Shown here piece by piece: positions 52,310-61,837 of a stretch of 64,000 bases of DNA (its first letter is position 1; every line of letters begins with the position of its first letter). The stretch spans positions 18,372 through 82,371 of the forward strand of contig JACRCZ010000009.1 in the NCBI GenBank assembly GCA_016218765.1. Reading direction: 5' to 3'. The notes under the pieces are model-generated. The model searched no databases, had not been told where the DNA came from, and saw only the letters and a program-made list of their open reading frames with translations. The position numbers and the translations under genes are program-made. The DNA is from Deltaproteobacteria bacterium (GTDB lineage: Bacteria > Myxococcota_A > Polyangia > DRWM01 > JAAZOP01).

Positions 52310-53866
52310 TCACAGGGGCACGGCGTCGACCGCCCCCACCCAGTGCCGCGCGTCCAGCCGCCCGGCGGCGAAGTCGGCCACGACGTCGAACACGGCGTCC
52401 GAGAACCCGCCGACGTTGAGCACGTCGTGGCGCTCCTGTGCCTGCGTCGTCCCGTACGGCTGCAGGTCGATGCACACCAGCTTCGCCCCCGCCCGGCGGG
52501 CGGCGAGCGCGTTCCACTCGCGCAGCAGCGCCGTGCCGCGCCCGCCGCCCGCATCGACCCACGACTGGTTGTCGGACACGAAAAGTACCAGGTCGACCGC
52601 CTCCTTCCGCTCGTTGAGCCGCGCCAGCGGCGCCGAGCAATTGGTGCCGCCGCCGCCGACCGCCGCGAGCCTCGCGGCGTTCGTCATCACGCTGTCCCGC
52701 GGATTCGGCTCCACGTCCACCACCTCGTTCTCGAACGCCAGCACCTCCGCCCGCGGGTTGGCCCGCAGCACCGACGCCGCCATCAGCGCCGCGACGTCCA
52801 CGCACCGCACCGCCGTCGTCGCACCCTTGCGCACGCCGGTGAGCGGCGAGCGCATCGAGCCCGAGACGTCCGGACAGACGACGACCCGCCCCTCGAGCGC
52901 CGGCACGTTGGCCGTCGCTGCTTCCAGCGCGTCCTGCAGCGCCTCGCGCACCACCGCCGGCACGCCGGTGCCCGCGCTCATGGCGTAGGCCGCCAGGAGC
53001 TGGTACGGGAACGCCTTCGCCCGCCGCACCTCCTGCGGGTCGCCGAGCTTGCCGGCGACCTTCCGCGTCACCGCCTCGTCCTCGAACACGCCGTGCCGCG
53101 CGAACGTGTTGAGGTTCATCCGCGTCGTTTGCCACGACGCCCGCTCCGCGATCCCGCACCAGGCCTTGCGGTCCAGCGGGAGCGCCGTGAGCATCAGGAA
53201 CGGCACGTCCGGCGCCTCCCGCGTTCGGCCCGCCTTGAAGTCCTCGAACCGCCGCACGACGTCCGGCAGCGCGGCCGCGTCGTGCTCCCGGCCCAGCAGG
53301 TAGCCGTAGAGCGCGGAGCGCTCCGGCGTCACCGGGCGCGGGTGCACCATGCGGATCACGTCCGCCAGCGACGGGCTTGCACCCACCGACGCACGGAACA
53401 GCTCCTCCTCCGTCCGCTCCTGGAGCCAGTTCCGCACCAGCCGCCGCGGATGCGTGCCCAGCGACTTGCGACCGGCGATGCCCGAGCGCACGACCTGGAC
53501 GTAGTTGCGCAGCATCTTCCCGTCGTCCACGACCCGCGGGAAGATCGCGTCCAGCAACTCCGGCTTGCGCGCCGTCAGCACGGCCGCCAGCACGGCCGGC
53601 GCGTCCTTCATCCGACCCCGCTGCCGCGCGTGGACCGCCGCCCGCGCCACGAACTCGGGCTCGACCTCGTTCGTCGCCGCGAGCAGCTCCTCGAGCTGCC
53701 GCTCCGCGGTCGCGTAGAACGCCCCGCCGAAGCACCCGGTCGAGGCGAGCTGCGCGAGGCGGTGCTTCGGCGTGTACGCGTACGCCGGCGCCCCCTCGCG
53801 GTTGCGCGCGTCCGCCCGCGGAACGAGCTTGCCGACCGGCGTTCGGAACAGGCCCTTGTTCGCCAT
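52310..53866 (-). CDS. rsr: Ro60/Rsr-type TROVE-vWA RNA-binding protein
   Basis: TROVE-like helical N-term; vWA MIDAS VVVCPDVSGSMRSP; GGGGTNCSAPLARLNERKEAVDLVLFVSDNQSW. Confidence 0.93.
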   Translation of the reverse strand: MANKGLFRTPVGKLVPRADARNREGAPAYAYTPKHRLAQLASTGCFGGAFYATAERQLEELLAATNEVEPEFVARAAVHARQRGRMKDAPAVLAAVLTARKPELLDAIFPRVVDDGKMLRNYVQVVRSGIAGRKSLGTHPRRLVRNWLQERTEEELFRASVGASPSLADVIRMVHPRPVTPERSALYGYLLGREHDAAALPDVVRRFEDFKAGRTREAPDVPFLMLTALPLDRKAWCGIAERASWQTTRMNLNTFARHGVFEDEAVTRKVAGKLGDPQEVRRAKAFPYQLLAAYAMSAGTGVPAVVREALQDALEAATANVPALEGRVVVCPDVSGSMRSPLTGVRKGATTAVRCVDVAALMAASVLRANPRAEVLAFENEVVDVEPNPRDSVMTNAARLAAVGGGGTNCSAPLARLNERKEAVDLVLFVSDNQSWVDAGGGRGTALLREWNALAARRAGAKLVCIDLQPYGTTQAQERHDVLNVGGFSDAVFDVVADFAAGRLDARHWVGAVDAVPL

Positions 53867-53929
53867 TGCCCGCCTTCCCTTCTCCGGCCCGCAGCCCCGG
53901 GCCACGTCTTCGTCTCGCCCCAAGGACAG

Positions 53930-53945
53930 TGCGCGGCCCGTGCCA
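53930..53945 (-). promoter_or_regulatory. Sigma54 promoter of rsr-rtcA operon
   Basis: Minus strand TGGCACG-GGCC-GCGCA, perfect -24 element and conserved -12 GC; 64 bp upstream of rsr ATG; divergent from rtcR. Confidence 0.65.
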
Positions 53946-54046
53946 GGGACTCGAAACGACCAGGTCCCCGGTCTCCCGCGGCGCCGTCCGGAACGGGTAC
54001 CGCCGGAACTCTCCGGACCGACAGCAAGGATCCGGCGATCGCGAGC

Positions 54047-54074
54047 CGGCGACCGCCGGGCGGCGACCGCCGGC
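54047..54074. repeat. Tandem 14-bp direct repeat, candidate RtcR upstream activating site
   Basis: CGGCGACCGCCGGG CGGCGACCGCCGGC in rtcR-rsr intergenic. Confidence 0.45.
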
Positions 54075-54144
54075 CCCCGGCCGCTCTTGCCGCCCTCCCT
54101 CTCCTGCCGTATCCTGACGGCTAAGTCCGTAGCCGGAGGGATAG

Positions 54145-55761
54145 ATGCGGCGCAAGACGGTGATGATCGGCCTCCTGGGCTCGGTGCTCGACGCCGGACC
54201 CGCCGGAACGGCGCGCTGGGAGAAGTGGCGCCCGACGGTCGCGCTCTGCCGTCACCCCGACCTGCTCATCGATCGCTTCGAGCTGCTCCACCCGTCGCGC
54301 ATCGCGTCGCTGGCCCGCATCGTGGAGGCGGACATGCGGTCGGTGGCGCCTGAGACCGAGGTCCGCGCCACGCCGTTCGAGCTGAAGGACCCGTGGGACT
54401 TCGAGGAGGTCTTCGCGGCGCTGCACGACTTCGCCCGCGCCTATCCGTTCGACCCGGAGCGCGAGGACTACCTGGTGCACATCACGACCGGCACCCACGT
54501 GGCGCAGATCTGCCTCTTCCTCCTCACCGAGTCCCGCCACTTCCCGGCCCGCCTCGTCCAGACCGCGCCGCCCGCCGGGCGCTCCCGCGGCGGCCCCGGC
54601 ACCTACCGCGTCATCGATCTCGACCTCTCCCGCTACGATCGCATCGCGTCGCGCTTCCGGGTCGAGCGCGACGAGGCGTTGGTCTCGCTCAAGTCGGGCA
54701 TCGCCACGCGCAACGCCGCGTTCAACGCGCTCATCGAGCGCGTGGAGCGGGTGGCCGTGCGTTCCACCGCGCCCATCCTGCTCCAGGGTCCCACCGGCGC
54801 CGGCAAGACCGTGTTGGCCCGACGGATCTACGAGGTCAAGAAGGCCCGGCGCCTGGTCGAGGGCCCGCTGGTCGAGGTCAACTGCGCGACGCTGCGGGGT
54901 GACGCGGCCATGTCGACCCTCTTCGGCCACGTGCGCGGCGCTTTCACCGGCGCCCTGCGCGACCGCCCCGGCCTCCTGCTCGCCGCCCACAAGGGCCTCC
55001 TGCTCCTCGACGAGATCGGCGAGCTGGGCCCGGACGAGCAGGCGATGCTGTTGCGGGCGCTGGAGGACCGCCGCTTCCTGCCGTTGGGCGCCGACCGCGA
55101 CGTCGGCAGCGAGTTCCAGCTCATCGCCGGCACCAACCGCGACCTCGCCGCGGCCGTCGCTCGCGGGACCTTCCGCGAGGATCTTCTCGCGCGCATCGAC
55201 CTGTGGACCTTCCATCTCCCCGGCCTGCGCGAGCGGCCCGAGGACGTCGAGCCGAACCTCGGGTACGAGCTGGACGAGTTCGCGAGGCGGACCGGGCAGC
55301 GGGTGGGGTTCAACGCCGAGGCGCGGGCGCGGTTCCTCGCGTTCGCCGCCGACCCGGGCGCCCCGTGGCCGGCGAACTTCCGCGAGTTCAACGCCGCCGT
55401 GACTCGCATGGCCACGCTCGCGGCGGGAGGGCGCATCACGGCAGCCGTGGTGGACGACGAGGTCGCGCGGCTCCAAGCCGGCTGGCGTCGCCGCGCCGCG
55501 GTTCCGCCCACCGGCCCGGGCGCCGACGTCCTGCCCTCGCGCATCGCCGCCGATCTCGATCGCTTCGACGCCATGCAGCTCGCCGAGGTCGTCCGCGTCT
55601 GTCGCGGCTGCCGCTCGCTGTCCGAGGCGGGGCGCGAGCTCTTCGCCGCATCGCGCCGCCGCAAGGCCTCGCCGAACGACGCCGATCGCCTCCGCAAGTA
55701 CCTCGCCCGCTTCGGCCTGCGCTGGGACGAGCTTCGCGCCCCGGCACCTCCGGACCCATGA
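54145..55761 (+). CDS. rtcR: RtcR: CARF-type N-terminus plus sigma54 AAA+ activator
   Basis: MRRKTVMIGLLGSVLDAG; HITTGTHVAQICLFLLTES; GPTGAGKTVLARRIYEVKK; GHVRGAFTGALRDRPGLLLAAHKGLLLLDEIGEL. Confidence 0.96.
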   Translation: MRRKTVMIGLLGSVLDAGPAGTARWEKWRPTVALCRHPDLLIDRFELLHPSRIASLARIVEADMRSVAPETEVRATPFELKDPWDFEEVFAALHDFARAYPFDPEREDYLVHITTGTHVAQICLFLLTESRHFPARLVQTAPPAGRSRGGPGTYRVIDLDLSRYDRIASRFRVERDEALVSLKSGIATRNAAFNALIERVERVAVRSTAPILLQGPTGAGKTVLARRIYEVKKARRLVEGPLVEVNCATLRGDAAMSTLFGHVRGAFTGALRDRPGLLLAAHKGLLLLDEIGELGPDEQAMLLRALEDRRFLPLGADRDVGSEFQLIAGTNRDLAAAVARGTFREDLLARIDLWTFHLPGLRERPEDVEPNLGYELDEFARRTGQRVGFNAEARARFLAFAADPGAPWPANFREFNAAVTRMATLAAGGRITAAVVDDEVARLQAGWRRRAAVPPTGPGADVLPSRIAADLDRFDAMQLAEVVRVCRGCRSLSEAGRELFAASRRRKASPNDADRLRKYLARFGLRWDELRAPAPPDP

Positions 55762-55912
55762 GTTGACCCGGACGATCGACCGACAACCAGCAACTCCTCC
55801 AGACATCCCGCTCCCACCCCCCGCGTGCACGTCTCCCCGCCTCGTGCTACCCTCCGCGCGGATGGTCGAAGCCGGCGGCCGGGCTGTGGAGCACGGGGCC
55901 GAGGAGGAAGAC

Positions 55913-58018
55913 ATGGGCCGAACGAACCGGTGGGGATTCCTGGTCGCGTCGCTCGCCGTGACGGTGATGCTCGGCTGTTCGCCTTCCGGAGGCGACGACG
56001 TGCGCCCGGACGTCGTCGAGGCCCGCGACGGCACGGACGGCGACATCGTCGGGCCGCCGCCCCCGGACGCCGACGGGGACACGATCTCCGATGCCGACGA
56101 GGGACGGGCGACGGGCGACGACTTCGACACCGACGGCACGCCCGACTACCTCGATTCCGACAGCGACGACGACACCATCCCCGACTCGCTCGAGGCGGGC
56201 GACCTCGATCCGCGCACCCCTCCGGGCGACGCGGACGGCGACCACGACCCGAACTTCCGCGACATCGATTCCGACGGCAACGGGATCTTCGACATGGCGG
56301 AGAGCATCGAGGACCTCGACCGCGACGGCGCGTACGACTTCGCCGACCAGGACGACGACGGCGACGGCATCGGCGACATCGATGAGATCGCCGCCAATCC
56401 CGCGCTGCCGCCCGACTTCGACACCGACGGCACGCCCGACTACCGCGACTTCGATTCCGACGCCGACACCATCTCCGACCGCGAGGAGGCGACCTCGGAC
56501 GTCGACGCCGACACGATCCCCGACCGCTTCGACTCCGACACCGACGCCGACGGCTGGACGGACGCCGAGGAGGCCGGCGACGCCGACGTGGCGACCTCCG
56601 CGGTCGACACCGACCTGGACGGGGCGCCGGACTACCGCGACCACGACAGCGACGCCGACGGGCTGCTCGACAGCCTGGAGCGCGAGGCGGGCACGAGCCG
56701 TACCGACACCGACTCCGACGACGACGGGACGGACGACATGGTCGAGTACGCGGCCGGGACGGATCCGCTGCTCCCCACCGACAACCCGCGCGCGCGCGGC
56801 GACTTCGTCTTCATCGAGCGGTACAACGACCCGGCGGAGCCGCCGGTCCCGCCGTACGACCCCGACCCGCTGGAGGACACGCTGATCTTCTCCACCAACA
56901 TCCAGTTCGCGGACGTCTACTTCCTGGTCGATTGCACCGGCTCGATGGGCGGCGAAATCGCCAACCTGCGCAGCTCGATTTCCGGCACCGTCATCCCCGG
57001 CCTGGTCGCGGCGATTCCGGACGTCTGGATCGGCGTCGGCCATTTCGACGACCTGCCGATCGGGGGCTACGGCGGGTCCGGCGACTGGGGCTACCGGAAC
57101 CTGCAGGACCTGACGGTCGACCGCGCGGCGGCCCAGACCGCCGCCAACAACCTGCCGGGCAACTACGGCGCGGACGGGCCGGAGAGCGACATCGTCGGGT
57201 TGTACGCGCTGGCCACCGGGGACCACACCCGGACACTGCCGGCGATCCCGGCGCCCGTGTGCGGGGCCGGGACGTGGGGCTACCCCTGCTTCCGGGACGG
57301 CGCCGTGCCCATCGTGATCGTGATCACCGACTGGCCGATGCACAACGGGCCCAACCCGTCCTACAACTACGGCGCCGACGCCGCGTTCGCCCCGTCGTAT
57401 ACGGAGACCATCGCGGCGCTCAACGCCCGTTCGATGCGCGTCATCGGCGTCAGCTCCGACGACTACGGCTCCGGTGCCCGCGCCGACCTGGAGGCGGTCG
57501 CCGTCGCCACCGGCGCCGTCGACATCGGCGGCACCCCGCTGGTCTACGACATCCCGGGCACCGGCACTGGCCTGGGCGACCAGGTCATCAACGCCGTCCA
57601 GACCCTGGCCACCTCGGTCCCCCTGCGCATCGACGCCGTCCCCGTCGACGGCAGCGACGAGCCGGCCGGTCCGACGCCGGTCAACGCGCCGGCGGAGTTC
57701 ATCGACTACATCGAGGCCAACGCGTCCGGCGAATCGATCACCGACCCGGTCTCCGGCGTGGTCCGCGTCTGCACCGTCACCGACCCCCTGCCGCTCGACG
57801 AGACCGGCGACGGCCATCCGGACTACTTCCCGCGGGTCCTGCCCGGCACCTCCGTGTGCTTCGACATCCACGCCAAGCAGAACTGGACCGTGCCTGCGAC
57901 CCGCGAGCCGCAGATGTTCCGCGCCACGATCCAGGTCATGGGCGACGGCATCACCATCCTCGACGAGCGCGAGATCTTCTTCCTCGTTCCCCCCGAAATC
58001 GGCGAGATCCTCGGCTAG
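55913..58018 (+). CDS. Lipoprotein with thrombospondin type-3-like Asp-rich repeats and vWA-like domain
   Basis: Lipobox VMLGC; repeated DxDxDG motifs; VYFLVDCTGSMGGEIANLRSSI. Confidence 0.85.
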   Translation: MGRTNRWGFLVASLAVTVMLGCSPSGGDDVRPDVVEARDGTDGDIVGPPPPDADGDTISDADEGRATGDDFDTDGTPDYLDSDSDDDTIPDSLEAGDLDPRTPPGDADGDHDPNFRDIDSDGNGIFDMAESIEDLDRDGAYDFADQDDDGDGIGDIDEIAANPALPPDFDTDGTPDYRDFDSDADTISDREEATSDVDADTIPDRFDSDTDADGWTDAEEAGDADVATSAVDTDLDGAPDYRDHDSDADGLLDSLEREAGTSRTDTDSDDDGTDDMVEYAAGTDPLLPTDNPRARGDFVFIERYNDPAEPPVPPYDPDPLEDTLIFSTNIQFADVYFLVDCTGSMGGEIANLRSSISGTVIPGLVAAIPDVWIGVGHFDDLPIGGYGGSGDWGYRNLQDLTVDRAAAQTAANNLPGNYGADGPESDIVGLYALATGDHTRTLPAIPAPVCGAGTWGYPCFRDGAVPIVIVITDWPMHNGPNPSYNYGADAAFAPSYTETIAALNARSMRVIGVSSDDYGSGARADLEAVAVATGAVDIGGTPLVYDIPGTGTGLGDQVINAVQTLATSVPLRIDAVPVDGSDEPAGPTPVNAPAEFIDYIEANASGESITDPVSGVVRVCTVTDPLPLDETGDGHPDYFPRVLPGTSVCFDIHAKQNWTVPATREPQMFRATIQVMGDGITILDEREIFFLVPPEIGEILG

Positions 58019-58044
58019 CACGCCCCCCGGCGGCCGCTGCTCTC

Positions 58045-58167
58045 CCCGGGGCGGAAGCCCCGGGACAGCACGACAACGTCCGCTGCGCGGGCTGGCTGGA
58101 AGGGAACGCGTCCTCTTGAAGCCTGCGCAGCAGGCTTCGTGGTGCAGCCGGCGCCTTCAGGCGCCGG
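58045..58167. repeat. Cluster of three perfect GC-rich hairpins
   Basis: CCCGGGGC-GGAA-GCCCCGGG; GAAGCCTGC-GCA-GCAGGCTTC; CCGGCGCC-TTCA-GGCGCCGG. Confidence 0.75.
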
Positions 58168-58744
58168 TCGGCGCCTTCCGCGCGGCCGCCGCCGCCCGCT
58201 TCCGCTCGCGCTCCTTCTGCTGCACCTGCTCCCCGGCCATCCCGCCGAGGTAGGCGATGCCGAGGCACAGCACCGCGGACGCGACGAGCATCGCGGTCGA
58301 GACGCCGCGGTTGCGGTAGACGAAGTGCTCCAGCAGCCAGTTCGCCGGCGCCGCGACCAGCGCGGCGAGGAACGGCTCGCGGACGAGGTACCCCTTGGAG
58401 TACCGCCCCAGGACGAAGCCGGCCGCGAAGTAGACGGCCGCCGCCAGGAGGATCATCGCCGACCAGAAGCCGACCATGTTCGGCGAGCGGCCGCCGAGCA
58501 TCGCCGACGACAGGAACGGGACGAGCGCCAGCCCGACCACGGCCTGGAGGCCGATGATGATTGCCGCGCCCAGTCCGGCCGCCGGCCACGAGATGGACGG
58601 CTTGTTCATCGCGTCGAAGCCGTACATCGACTCCTGCGACGGAGCCGGCGCACCCGCGGCAACCAGCTCCGCTCCGCACTTCACGCACCGCGCCGCCCCC
58701 GCCGCGTTCTCCGCTCCGCACTTGGCACATTTGTTCTGGACCAT
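58157..58744 (-). CDS. Zinc-ribbon membrane protein
   Basis: CAKCGAENAAGAARCVKCGAEL then about five TM helices. Confidence 0.75.
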   Translation of the reverse strand: MVQNKCAKCGAENAAGAARCVKCGAELVAAGAPAPSQESMYGFDAMNKPSISWPAAGLGAAIIIGLQAVVGLALVPFLSSAMLGGRSPNMVGFWSAMILLAAAVYFAAGFVLGRYSKGYLVREPFLAALVAAPANWLLEHFVYRNRGVSTAMLVASAVLCLGIAYLGGMAGEQVQQKERERKRAAAAARKAPTGA

Positions 58745-59008
58745 CGTCGCTCTCCTCCCATGGCGGCCCGTGGGCCGCAGAGCGCGCGCGCCGGGAAGGT
58801 GGTTGGGCCGAATCACTGCCGGCCCCGCCCGGCGTGCTCCCCGCCATCATCCGTGCGAGAGGCCCCGAAAGCAAGGAAGGGATCGACGCGCGCGACCGGC
58901 CGGGGAGCCGCTTCGGGCTCCTCCCCACCTCTCCAGCCGGCCTCCCCACCTCTCCCCGTCCGGTCCGGAGAAGGCCGACGCGTCTTCCCAAGCCGTGGGA
59001 CAAGCAGC

Positions 59009-60259
59009 TCAGAACATGGAAAACCCGACCAGGACCACGTGCGTGTCGGCGATGTTGTAGGCCGCGGCGGCGGGGATGAACCGGTAGCCGGCGCTGAAGC
59101 CGCCGAGCGTCACGTCGGCGCCGACGATCAGGCCGACCCCGTGCCGGCCGAGATCGTCCGGCGTCGGCCCGGACACCAGCCGGCAGACCGCTCCGGGCGC
59201 CGAAGGATCGCAGGCGGGATCCCCGGAGTACAGCGCCGGTCCGCTCGGGTCCCGCCCGAGGTACTCGTAGCGCACGCCGGCGGCGAAGCGCAGGTGCAGC
59301 GGCATCGGCCACCGCGCGAGCAGCAGCCGGTACTGCAGCTCCAATCCCAGATCGATGCCGATGTCCTCCACCGTCAGCCGGCCCGGACCGACGGTCGCAC
59401 TCGGCGCGTCCAGCCGCAGCTCGTGCACCCCCTCGCCCCCGTTGACGCCGAAGCCCACCACGATCCCGAGCTGATCCCAGAGCGACACCCCCAGCTCGAA
59501 CAGCGCTCCCCCCGTGCCGTCGGGCATCCCCCCCCACTGGTAGTAGCCGCGCAGCCCCAGCACGGGCAGCAGCGCCATCGGCCGGGGCTGCAGGCTCTCC
59601 GGCTCGAGCAGCCGGGCCACCCCCACCACGCCCGTACCCCAGTCGACCAGCCCCACGATCCGTCCGGAGGCGTCGAGCACCGGAGCGCCGCCGTACGTCT
59701 GCGCCCCCGCCATCCCCAGGGTGAAGCGCGAGGCCGACGCCGACGTCACCGTCGTCTCGACCAGCTCGAACCGCTCCTCCCCGTCGTCGTCGGTCGCCGT
59801 GTCCAGCGTGTACACCCGGTCGCCCAGCCGCGGCGGATCCGCCGCGAGCTCCAGCGGCCTTCCGTCCAGCGGTCGTTCGAGCGTCAGGACGAAGAACCCG
59901 TAATCGACGTTCCAGACGACCGAGCGGCGTACGTCCGCGGCGTCGGCCTCCGACTCCGGGTGCTCGACGGAGTGCACCCGGATCGTTCGGCCCGCGTCCG
60001 CCCCCGGCTCGGGGAACACGACCGTGCGGTCGTCGCGGACGAGCAGGCCGTAGCCCGAAGCCCACGGCGTGTCGTACTCGACGACGGCCTCCAGGACGCG
60101 CTGGAGCTCGATGGCCGGCGCGCCCGCCGCCGTCGGCTCGTCCGTCGCTTCCGTCGCCGCCGTCGCGACCTGGGCGGCGGCGGGCCTCGAAGCCGACGCG
60201 GCCACGAGCACCAACGCGGCCAACCCGAGGACCATCGGCGAGCGTGTCGGAATCATCAT
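59009..60259 (-). CDS. Degenerate trypsin-like domain fused to outer-membrane beta-barrel-like domain
   Basis: Signal peptide; QTYGGAPVLDASGRIVGLVDW (GNSGGP position); C-terminus ...ADTHVVLVGFSMF; SD AGGAGG. Confidence 0.6.
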   Translation of the reverse strand: MMIPTRSPMVLGLAALVLVAASASRPAAAQVATAATEATDEPTAAGAPAIELQRVLEAVVEYDTPWASGYGLLVRDDRTVVFPEPGADAGRTIRVHSVEHPESEADAADVRRSVVWNVDYGFFVLTLERPLDGRPLELAADPPRLGDRVYTLDTATDDDGEERFELVETTVTSASASRFTLGMAGAQTYGGAPVLDASGRIVGLVDWGTGVVGVARLLEPESLQPRPMALLPVLGLRGYYQWGGMPDGTGGALFELGVSLWDQLGIVVGFGVNGGEGVHELRLDAPSATVGPGRLTVEDIGIDLGLELQYRLLLARWPMPLHLRFAAGVRYEYLGRDPSGPALYSGDPACDPSAPGAVCRLVSGPTPDDLGRHGVGLIVGADVTLGGFSAGYRFIPAAAAYNIADTHVVLVGFSMF

Positions 60260-60333
60260 CGGTTCCTCCTGACCCCACGCACCGATAGGGCGTATCGCGT
60301 CCGCCGTCAACTTGGCTCCGGTCGACTTGTCGC

Positions 60334-60405
60334 AACCGAACCGCGGGCTTGAGCCCGCGGCTGGGCTTGCGGAGTCAGCCGCGCCCTGAAGGGCGCGGTT
60401 CGGTT
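60334..60405. repeat. Composite palindromic element (outer 12-bp arms, two inner hairpins)
   Basis: AACCGAACCGCG...CGCGGTTCGGTT; CCGCGGGC-TTGA-GCCCGCGG; CCGCGCCC-TGAA-GGGCGCGG. Confidence 0.8.
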
Positions 60406-60431
60406 TCCGCCGACCCGCGGGTCGTTGCGAA

Positions 60432-61256
60432 CTACTTGTTCCTCTCCCACAGGAGGCGCAGGCCGGTCAGCGTCAGGTGCTCGTCGACCTCGTCGATCGT
60501 CGCCGAGCCTTCGGCGATGAGCCCGGCGAGTCCGCCCGTGGCCAGGACGCGGGCCGGGAATCCCAGCTCCGCCCGCAGGCGTTCGACCAGGCCATCGACC
60601 AGCGCGACGTAGCCGAAGTAGATGCCGGACTGCAGCGAGTGCACGGTGTTCTTGCCGACCGCGTTCTTCGGCTTGCGGATCTCGACGCGGAAGAGCTTCG
60701 CGGCGCGGGTGAAGAGCGCGTTGGCGGCGGTGTCGAGACCGGGGGCGATGGCGCCGCCCAGGTAGGCGCCGTCGGGGGCGATGCAGTCGAAGGTGGCGGC
60801 GGTGCCGAGATCAACGACGATGCAGCCGCCGCGGACACGGTCGTGCGCCGCCACGGCGTTGACGAAGCGGTCGGCGCCGACCTCGCGAGGATCGTCCAGG
60901 CGGATGGCGATCCCCGTGCGGATGCCGGGCCCGACGCAGAGGGGGGCGCGGCCCAGGACGCGGTTGCCGAGGCGCTCGAAGGTGACGGTCAGCGCCGGGA
61001 CGACGGACGCGACGGCCAGACCCTCCAGGTCGGCGAAGGCCAGTCCTTCGGCGGCGAGCAGTCCGCGCAGCGAGACGGCCAGCTCGTCGGCCGTGGCGTC
61101 GGGGATGGTCCGCAGCCTCCAGTCGTGGCGCAGCGTCGGACCGACGAAGAGGCCGAGGCAGATGTTCGTGTTGCCCACGTCGGCGACGAGCAGCGGCGCG
61201 CGCGCCTCCGGGCTCGCGGCGCCGGGCGGCGCGGCGGTGCGTTCGTCGGGGCTCAC
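60432..61256 (-). CDS. coaX: Type III pantothenate kinase
   Basis: LLVADVGNTNICLGLF; CVGPGIRTGIAIRLDDPREVGADRFVNAVAAHDRVRGGCIVVDLGTAATFDCIAPDGAYLGGAIAPGL. Confidence 0.95.
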   Translation of the reverse strand: MSPDERTAAPPGAASPEARAPLLVADVGNTNICLGLFVGPTLRHDWRLRTIPDATADELAVSLRGLLAAEGLAFADLEGLAVASVVPALTVTFERLGNRVLGRAPLCVGPGIRTGIAIRLDDPREVGADRFVNAVAAHDRVRGGCIVVDLGTAATFDCIAPDGAYLGGAIAPGLDTAANALFTRAAKLFRVEIRKPKNAVGKNTVHSLQSGIYFGYVALVDGLVERLRAELGFPARVLATGGLAGLIAEGSATIDEVDEHLTLTGLRLLWERNK

Positions 61257-61265
61257 GGGGACCTC

Positions 61266-61790
61266 CTACGGCGCCGGCGGCGCGTTGTTGGCGCGGTACC
61301 AGGCGATGAAGTCCGAGACGTCGCGCCGCAGCCGCGCCTGCACCTCGCGGATCGTGTACGGCGCCTCGGGCATGTCGGGCGGCGGGTTGGGCTGGAACCG
61401 GAAGTGCTGGTCCGTGAACACGCGGAGCATCAGGCTCTGCTGCGTGTCCTTGCGCTCGACCATCACCACTCGCGGCATCTCGTCCGGCGCGGCCTGGATC
61501 GGCACGCGGTCGCCGATCCGCTCCCGATCCTGCGCGGTGAGGAACTCGACCGCGACGGGCAGATTCGTGCCCACGACGTCCACGGTCCACTCCGTCCGGT
61601 CCGGCAGCAGTACCGTGACGAAGGTCGCCGTCTCCACGCTCTTGGCGGCCAGCGCCTGCACGACCGTGTCCAGCGCCACGGCCTGGTCCAGCGGCCGCTC
61701 CTCGATGTCGTGTTCCACGCCGCCCGGGCCGCAGCCGAGCAGCGCGAGAGCCAAGGTCGTTCCGAGTCCCGAGCCGATCCGCATCGCCAT
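61266..61790 (-). CDS. Putative lipoprotein
   Basis: MAMRIGSGLGTTLALALLGCGPGGVEHD; lipobox LALLGC. Confidence 0.65.
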   Translation of the reverse strand: MAMRIGSGLGTTLALALLGCGPGGVEHDIEERPLDQAVALDTVVQALAAKSVETATFVTVLLPDRTEWTVDVVGTNLPVAVEFLTAQDRERIGDRVPIQAAPDEMPRVVMVERKDTQQSLMLRVFTDQHFRFQPNPPPDMPEAPYTIREVQARLRRDVSDFIAWYRANNAPPAP

Positions 61791-61837
61791 GCTCCTCTCC
61801 CGCCCCTCCCGCACTTCTCGCCCTCCCCGCACTTCCC

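Noticed and set aside
54145-55761. CARF domain hinting at a CRISPR locus
   Set aside because: N-terminal CARF-like domain is standard for RtcR; no CRISPR repeats or cas genes found.
58920-58955. Direct repeat CCTCCCCACCTCTCC x2, 21 bp apart
   Set aside because: Low-complexity pyrimidine-rich stretch; not enough units to call a repeat family or regulatory array.
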